From assembly GCA_054601695.1 (NCBI GenBank), contig BAAHQB010000026.1, positions 124,001 through 188,000 of the forward strand: a DNA stretch of 64,000 nt, in the 5' to 3' direction. A program made the position numbers and the translations under genes. Source of the stretch: Amorphochlora amoebiformis. Taxonomy: Eukaryota > Cercozoa > Chlorarachniophyceae. This document shows, one piece after another, positions 1-64,000 of this stretch (its first letter is position 1; each line of letters begins with the position of its first letter). Below the pieces are notes generated by a model. It was not told the DNA's origin. It was given only the letters and a program-made list of their open reading frames with translations, and made no database searches.

Positions 1-456
1 GAGGGTAACCTTCTGAAGGCTGAGCGTTACTGCTAGCTTGAACGGTGGAATTAAAAATCAACATCGAGGGGATGGGGGGGGGTTATGTTTCTGACTGCGA
101 CACGTGGGGCTTACCCAAACTCGGGTCGTAAACACGTGGACATGCGTGTATTTTTTTTGGTTTGAACATGCCTGAGCAAGGACACCACTCATCACATGCG
201 TCGATACACACATTCTCATGTCCACTGTACGCGCTCATTCAAGCCCTCCACACCCCTGTACGCACGCCTTCCTACCATACATGTTCTTTCGCGCGAAACA
301 AACACACACACACGTGTACAGTACTCCACCTCACCCTCTCGTTCTCAGGCATCCACCCCCTCCCCCCTCTCCTCTCCCGTCAGGAGTACTCTGTCTCGCT
401 GCAGTACCCCTATTATCCACCGCGACCCCCCTCGCTCCCAAGTACCCCCTTCTCGG
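1..456. other. Window edge, low-complexity, no supported gene
   Basis: CA/CT/GT-rich sequence. Three overlapping open frames cross it on the + strand, all rich in His, Ser, Pro and Thr as expected from such composition. The frame that reaches the ATG at 457 could be an N-terminal extension of the DUF1995-like gene, for example a targeting presequence, but I see no recognisable motif and no decisive splice site. Confidence 0.4.
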
Positions 457-550
457 ATGGCGGGTAGGGTATTAGAGGGCAAGCGTCCTTTGAGGAGGGG
501 AGACGTAGTAAAGGTGAGGGCGATGGGGGGGGGGGGGTGGTGGGGGGGGG

Positions 551-555
<5 letters not shown>
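457..555 (+). other. Possible N-terminal coding segment with poly-G frame break
   Basis: An ATG at 457 opens a basic segment (MAGRVLEGKRPLRRGDVVK) that runs into G-runs at about 525-537 and 542-550 and stops at 553-555. The coding frame of the first confident DUF1995 exon (from 551) is offset by one base, and upstream in that frame there is a stop at 515-517. Either an intron with donor GTGAGG at 514 intervenes, or a length change in the G-run breaks the frame. Such a run is prone to both sequencing error and real slippage. Confidence 0.3.
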
Positions 556-9096
<8,541 letters not shown>

Positions 9097-9414
9097 CGAT
9101 ACAATCATACCACTACACTTTTAGTAGTTTTAGTAACGGTATCCTACATGTTGTATCTGCCATATGAGGGAATCTTTCTGCGTTCTGGAACTGCTGCGTT
9201 CATAGTACACGTGCCCGTATTCTCTAGATTCTCTACATTCTGTTACTGGCATGCGAAATTTGATTGCAATTGTATCCTTCACCATATCTGGATACTAGAG
9301 ATATGGTAAAAATGCGAGTCTTCTTGGTTTATAGTCTCAGGATCCTCGTGTCACGTTACTTGAAGGGGTATATATGTGTATGATTATCTGACTCCATCAT
9401 GACAACTTCGGAGA

Positions 9415-9960
9415 CTCTCTAGGCTCTAGAGACTAGCTAGACTAGCTAGACTAGAGATATCTAGATAGATAAACACACTAGACATGAACTTGAACTTCAT
9501 GCAACCGGTGCTCCTAGATCTCCTATAGCTATAGATCTCTAGTCTGCTAGTATCTGAGTATCCTATCTCTAGTTTAGCTAGTCTAGCTAGTATATCTACT
9601 AGATCTACTAGACTACTATCTAGCTATATATAGATCCAGCTATATAGCGCTAGATCACGTGCGGATCATCAGCTGGATCATACCAGCCAGGAAAGCGAAT
9701 CTATCGCAATATCTAGAATATACTAGATCTCTAGGATCTAGAGGATATGTATAACATATATACTCTAGACACTAGATATTATCTAGTATATCTAGTATAT
9801 ATACTAGATATATACTATCATAGTATATGATATATATCCTAGATATCTAGAACTATATATGCAGATGATAAGATCTAGAGATAGAAGGATATACTCTAGA
9901 TATCGATACTAGATATATAATATATTCTAGATATTATATATATATATATATCGCGATATA
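9415..9960. repeat. CTAG-word-rich degenerate repeat
   Basis: Overlapping CTAGACTAG, ATCTAG, TCTAGA and TATCTAGTATA words cover more than 500 bp. Because CTAG is palindromic the tract is rich in short inverted repeats. It grades into TA repeat at about 9938-10002. No other part of the window has this composition. Confidence 0.7.
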
Positions 9961-9970
9961 TATATATCTA

Positions 9971-10007
<37 letters not shown>

Positions 10008-10138
10008 TTTTAAGTAGATATAGTGTCCTAATCTGAGAGTGTATAACAGTATATATGGTCTAGAATCACTGGTAGATTTTGAATGGAGTAATCTTTGCTT
10101 GATGATTATTAACACATGCTCTTACATTCGCCTAGGCA

Positions 10139-10456
10139 ATGCAAAACGCAAACTACTCATCTATGGAATTTTGTGTAGTCTGTACAAAAGTTCTTGAAGG
10201 CCCCCCGGAGCTGACACGTGCCTCACGTGTGTGTGTGTGCTCCGGTTCGGACAGGTATCGGCACCCGAGGGGTCTATGTAAGCTTCTAAATCTGCTTGAC
10301 GGGGACGCAAGCAGTCGGATGAGGGGAAACGGGAGGGGACTGCTGCTAAGCCAGAAATACGACATTTTAGGCTTAATCTTGTGCGTTGAGAAGATTGGAG
10401 AGGTAAACAAAACGGTTTACTACTCCACTGGGACGTTTAACTTGGTAGACAATTAG
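10139..10456 (+). CDS. Weak ORF, 105 codons, unknown
   Basis: ATG-to-TAG frame in a unique, moderately GC-rich stretch. It contains Cys pairs (FCVVCTKVL, RVCVCSG) but no family I recognise. The antisense frame (10153-10410, Ser/Arg-rich) is equally open, so this may be non-coding. A plausible donor (GGTAAACAAA at about 10402) lies inside it, so it could instead be an exon. Confidence 0.2.
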   Translation: MQNANYSSMEFCVVCTKVLEGPPELTRASRVCVCSGSDRYRHPRGLCKLLNLLDGDASSRMRGNGRGLLLSQKYDILGLILCVEKIGEVNKTVYYSTGTFNLVDN

Positions 10457-10771
10457 GAGATCTTGTCTTACTCATAGTTCCCTTCTTCCTAGTTGTTCCC
10501 TCCTCCCTTCCCCAGGGGGGAAGGCTTGGGGGGTGAGGCAGGCAGGTGTTTTCCCCCTTGTGTTGGAAGAATAACCTTATGCCTGTAGCAACAACTCCTC
10601 GAAGCTTATTAGTGGTTTTTTTTCACTAATCTCACTCAATTCTATTTTCTCTTTTTCCTTTTTTTTTCCCTTTAAGTTTTCTGCTCTAACCTGTTTGATT
10701 TATATTCTATGTGCAGATAGAAAAATATGTTACATAATAGATTCGAATGGAAAGAAGATCCAATATATCTT

Positions 10772-10854
<83 letters not shown>

Positions 10855-11759
10855 TATACAAGTTACCAAAGATCTCACAAAAATATACTGAAAATTTATC
10901 TATATATTAGTTTACGCATATATGTGTTTTATATGCACATACATTACACAAATGCAAACATAGCAAAAGATTGAGCATTGTGGTTAATTAAAACAAAGAA
11001 CCAAAGCAGATTAGCTTAGAACAGGTTAGAATAAATTACACTTCTATCCCAAGTTTAATACAGTGAAGAAAAAAAAGAGATAGTTCGAGATGCGAGAATT
11101 GAGAGAGGGTGAAGGAAAAGAGATGAGAAAAAAAAAAAAACGATAGAGTACAAGCACCGTTTGCGACTCCATGTAAAATAACTATGAGAGGGTGGGGATG
11201 AATTTGCGAGTTTCTCCGCAATTTTTCTCTATATTTTCTCTCGGTCAGATAGGTATGCGACTGCGGTATTTTTCTTTCGCTAATCATTTATCCGAAACTA
11301 TTCTCTCCTTTAACTAAGAGGAGTTGCCCCCAGGATAGTGCTGTTTCTGTCTCGAGAGGTTGGGTGGAAACAGGGAAGAGGATTACGGGCTCCCGGCTTT
11401 TTTTAATTCGATTTTCTTTTCACAGGTTAGAGACATAAGAAAATGTGTTTAAACCCACTTCTAAAGATATGAAACAACAATAGAAAAATAAAAAGAAAAA
11501 AATGAAAAAGAAACAGAGATGTTATATGTACACCAAATAATTGGACATTCCGAGGGGAAGAACCAACCAAAAGAGGCCATCTCCTTCCTCCTTTCTCCTT
11601 CCTCCTCTCTCAATCACATGAGAATATACAAGAAAGAAGAAGCAAAGGAAGAAAAAAATAACCCAGGAAGCGGCAGATCTCCCCTGACCTAAAGCACACT
11701 AAAGAGCTTGCCCCGATGTATGCCCACATCCGGGTGGTTCATCTCTGTTTCCCTCCCCC

Positions 11760-12311
11760 TCATGCCAGGCTGGGATGGAGAGCCCCCTCATTGTTGGACG
11801 TGGACATGGACTTGGTGTCTGTCCCGCTGTCGAGGGTAAGGTCGAATTGCAGGTCGAGGTCGTCGGCCTGCTCTTCCCGCACTTGTCCGAAGCTTGGTGC
11901 CGGGAACCTTCTAGTTGTGGAGGAGTTCGTAGAGGCTCTGCGCTTGAGCAACTCGAAGACCGTCGGAGAAGATGAAAGTTTGGTCTCCGAGAGACGAGCG
12001 TTGGGACTCTTCGAAGGCGCGGACATCAGAAACTGGCTCATGCCAGGGTAGCTGAAGCCCGCGTACTCTTGCAAGGATCGTGAGAGCTCGGCCTTTGGAG
12101 AATTACTGCTGCCCCGCTGGCGCGAAATCTCGGTCTCGAACATCGGGGAGGAGGGCAAAGTGAGCATGGGTGGTTGTTTGGAAGCGCGGAGGGGCTTGCG
12201 CGCAGGGGCCATAGGTGGGATCATACTGAATGTCGGGCAGGAATGGGCTGCCGATAGCAAGCCTCCGAATTCCTGGGGCTTGGATCGCTTGATGGGCTGG
12301 GCCTGACTCAT
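11760..12311 (-). CDS. Ser/Pro-rich 183-aa hypothetical protein
   Basis: Intron-free ORF with ATG at 12311 and TGA at 11760-11762, in a GC-richer island unlike the surrounding repeat. The protein is disordered-looking: a basic N-terminus (IKRSKP), many Ser/Pro dipeptides, a KRRAST segment that resembles a basophilic-kinase phosphorylation site, and an acidic C-terminal stretch (EEQADDLDLQFDLTLDSGTD). No catalytic motif or membrane segment. It is divergently oriented to the amidotransferase gene that starts at 13073. An upstream exon cannot be excluded. Coding status is supported by length and lack of simple repeat, not by homology. Confidence 0.5.
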   Translation of the reverse strand: MSQAQPIKRSKPQEFGGLLSAAHSCPTFSMIPPMAPARKPLRASKQPPMLTLPSSPMFETEISRQRGSSNSPKAELSRSLQEYAGFSYPGMSQFLMSAPSKSPNARLSETKLSSSPTVFELLKRRASTNSSTTRRFPAPSFGQVREEQADDLDLQFDLTLDSGTDTKSMSTSNNEGALHPSLA

Positions 12312-13072
12312 AGATTCGGGATTCTAGTGCTGCAAAACTTCAAACAGGTGTGAGGTAGCCTATGGATACAGGTGTTCTTGTGGTGCGTTTCTGTGCCGAA
12401 AAAGCTGGTCGATTTGGGCGGAGACTGTTGGCTAAGACAGGTGTCAGCAGGGCCTGAGGGGTTTCACGGAGGTGAGTTAGATGCCAAAAGCAGGCACGGA
12501 GTGCGGGGTCCGTTTACCAGGTAGGTTACGCCGCGCTGGGAAAAGCAGTGGGAGGTGAGTCCGACCCGAAAGGGTTTGCAATAATGCGATGATAGCTGTT
12601 CCGGGGTACCCGCGAACTCCGTTGCCATTGAAATTACCTAATATGCACAAATTGGTGTCCAATAAAGGGTAGCATCATCATATATCAGAACAATATCTTG
12701 GCATATCTCATTCAATATTATAACACTACTGTTCCAGTTTTTCTTTCTAGAGGTCACTCTGAATCGGAGATTTATCAATTTTCTCCGAGAATCGAAACCG
12801 ATTTATTCATGCACATAGTGTTCCTACACCGGGTTTCCGACATCGTTTCTTATATAGTCACGGTGACATCACACAGAGACACAGCATGATCTCACCGTTT
12901 CTCTTGGGACGGATTAACTATTAGGATATCTAGATAGATATTGAGAGATATCTCGGTTAGATATCACCATATCATACCCAACCGGGCGACCGGAACACGT
13001 TGGCGTCCAAAAAAAAGGGTCGGAACGGCGTCCTGACGTCACGGCGACGTGAACCAGTGGCCTCTCTTGACC
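12312..13072. promoter_or_regulatory. Divergent intergenic region
   Basis: 761 bp between the start codons of the Ser/Pro-rich ORF (-) and the amidotransferase gene (+). It is unique sequence with no TA or telomere arrays, in contrast to the introns. Short ORFs on both strands here have no support. It presumably holds both promoters; no specific element is recognisable. Confidence 0.4.
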
Positions 13073-27658
<14,586 letters not shown>

Positions 27659-27836
27659 ATATGTATGTTTTTTATACGTTATATATACATAGTGTGTAAA
27701 GAATATCTATATTATATAAAAATTTATATGTACATTCACATATATATATATATATATGATATGTGTGTGTTTTATATGTTATATATACATAGTGTATATA
27801 GAATATCTATATTATATAAAAATGTATATGTACATT

Positions 27837-27888
<52 letters not shown>

Positions 27889-27949
27889 ATATATATATAT
27901 CGTTATATTGCAACTTTATTACACACAGTTCTATACATACAATCTATGA

Positions 27950-28003
<54 letters not shown>

Positions 28004-28293
28004 TATATATATATATATACATACATACATAAAGAAATATACCCATACATGACTACAAATCTCCCATCAAACTGAAAATACATCTTACCCAATCCTATTA
28101 TTGAGCTATTCATCGTACTCTTTTAACATACTACATCAATCAAAGCTATGCTTTTTCGAATTTAACACTGCCTCTCTCTCTTTCTCCCTCCCTCTTTTTC
28201 TCCTCTTTTTCTCCTCTTTTTCTCCCCCCCCCCCCTCCCCCCCTTAATCCTAATTTTGGTTTATTTCGGGTAATTTTGGTTTATTTCGGGCAG

Positions 28294-34176
<5,883 letters not shown>

Positions 34177-34624
34177 GTCTAGTCTAGAAGTAGTTCTCTA
34201 GATTCTGTCGTGTACATGATCATACTTGTTAACGTTTAAATCTTCATTATAAATACCTAAATAACAACAATGAAATGCAACTTTTATACTATGTAAATCA
34301 CGGTCACCTAGGTCACCACAAAACCTCGAACACACACTAGACATATCATTATCCATCCAGTTGTGATTCAAATAAGAGTCGTAAAAGTCACTAGAATTCT
34401 TGTGGCAGTTGATGGTCGCGTTATGCTAGTTGTTATGATGGATTCAAATCATGATAATTATATCAATCGGTGTCTAGTGATCGAATTCTAGAAACATACA
34501 TACAATCGAGACAACATAGCCTCACATCCGGCCAAACTCACCGACGGCTAAACGAAACCCACTGACCCTCTCAAATCATCGACCTTCAGACCGTCGCAAA
34601 GGTCCATTTCTCTAGATTTCTATC
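34177..34624. other. Convergent intergenic region
   Basis: 448 bp of ordinary unique sequence between the stop codon of the + strand membrane-protein gene (34174-34176) and the stop codon of LeuRS (34625-34627, - strand). No arrays and no ORF of note. Presumably holds both 3' UTRs and polyadenylation signals. Confidence 0.6.
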
Positions 34625-61035
<26,411 letters not shown>

Positions 61036-61185
61036 GCGCGTGGCAGGGGCCGCGTCCAGCGGGTGACTGTCAGGCAGACGAGCGCGGGACAGAAGTATCC
61101 AGCCGCTGCCGAAAAGATATCTAAAACAATTAAGTAATAATTCTTCGGCTCTCAAGTCAGTTCGCGCGACTGAGTTACCTTTTTC
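61036..61185. promoter_or_regulatory. 150-bp bidirectional promoter region, LeuRS / SMC6
   Basis: Only 150 bp separates the chosen LeuRS start codon (61035, -) from the SMC6 start codon (61186, +). The segment is unique, with no TA or telomere arrays, and contains no clear TATA box. Transcription of both genes must start here or inside the other gene's 5' end. Confidence 0.6.
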
Positions 61186-63906
<2,721 letters not shown>

Positions 63907-64000
63907 GTTAGTTCTGCCTTGCTGTTTACCACAGATTTCTAGCTAACCTCCCATCCAATATATATCAGAAAGTTTATACATATATATATATATATATATG

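Larger units (their letters stand above)
9097..11759. other. Region without a supported gene
   Basis: 9097-9380 is plain unique 3' flank. 9400-9960 is dense in CTAG/TCTAGA words (see repeat entry). 10140-10660 is unique and G/C-richer, with a weak ORF. 10780-10850 is TA/CA repeat. 11000-11700 is A-rich flank. I see no splice-joined coding series here. Confidence 0.45.

Overview
This is nuclear DNA of a eukaryote, probably a photosynthetic protist. The supports are GT-AG spliced genes throughout, interstitial CCCTAA/TTAGGG (telomere-type) arrays, an SMC6 gene, a DUF1995-type protein (a family of plastid-bearing and cyanobacterial lineages), and a bacterial-type leucyl-tRNA synthetase (LeuRS) whose N-terminus looks like a signal-plus-transit presequence. 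The lineage cannot be fixed; an alga with a secondary plastid is the best guess.

Most of the window is (TA)n microsatellite and telomere-type repeat, so at first it looks like gene-poor satellite DNA. The short unique islands between the arrays are in fact exons. I joined them by hand at AG|exon|GT boundaries with matching codon phase. The repeats are introns.

Layout: (1) about 551-9096, + strand, DUF1995-like protein, about 18 exons. (2) 9097-11759, no convincing gene. (3) 11760-12311, - strand, Ser/Pro-rich single-exon ORF. (4) 13073 to about 27505, + strand, class II glutamine amidotransferase of the Dug3 type. (5) About 28294-34176, + strand, acidic/linker exons followed by membrane segments; codon phase also permits this to be the 3' part of the amidotransferase gene. 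(6) 34625-61035, - strand, complete LeuRS: 41 exons of 27-469 bp, 2739 coding bases (912 residues) spread over 26.4 kb. (7) 61186 to beyond 63906, + strand, 5' part of SMC6, head to head with LeuRS. SMC6 has introns of 52-105 bp, plus one of 1235 bp that is full of TA repeat.

Three regularities stand out. Introns are made of (TA)n, which supplies GTATAT donors and TATAG acceptors, or of telomere-type repeat, mostly CCCTAA in the sense strand; this contains CTAAC, a branch-point-like motif. Many exons are flanked by truncated copies of themselves: 5' halves with an acceptor lie only upstream, and 3' halves with a donor lie only downstream, up to 12 copies. Several introns also carry local minisatellites. 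All exon structures here are manual inference from sequence; transcript data would settle them.
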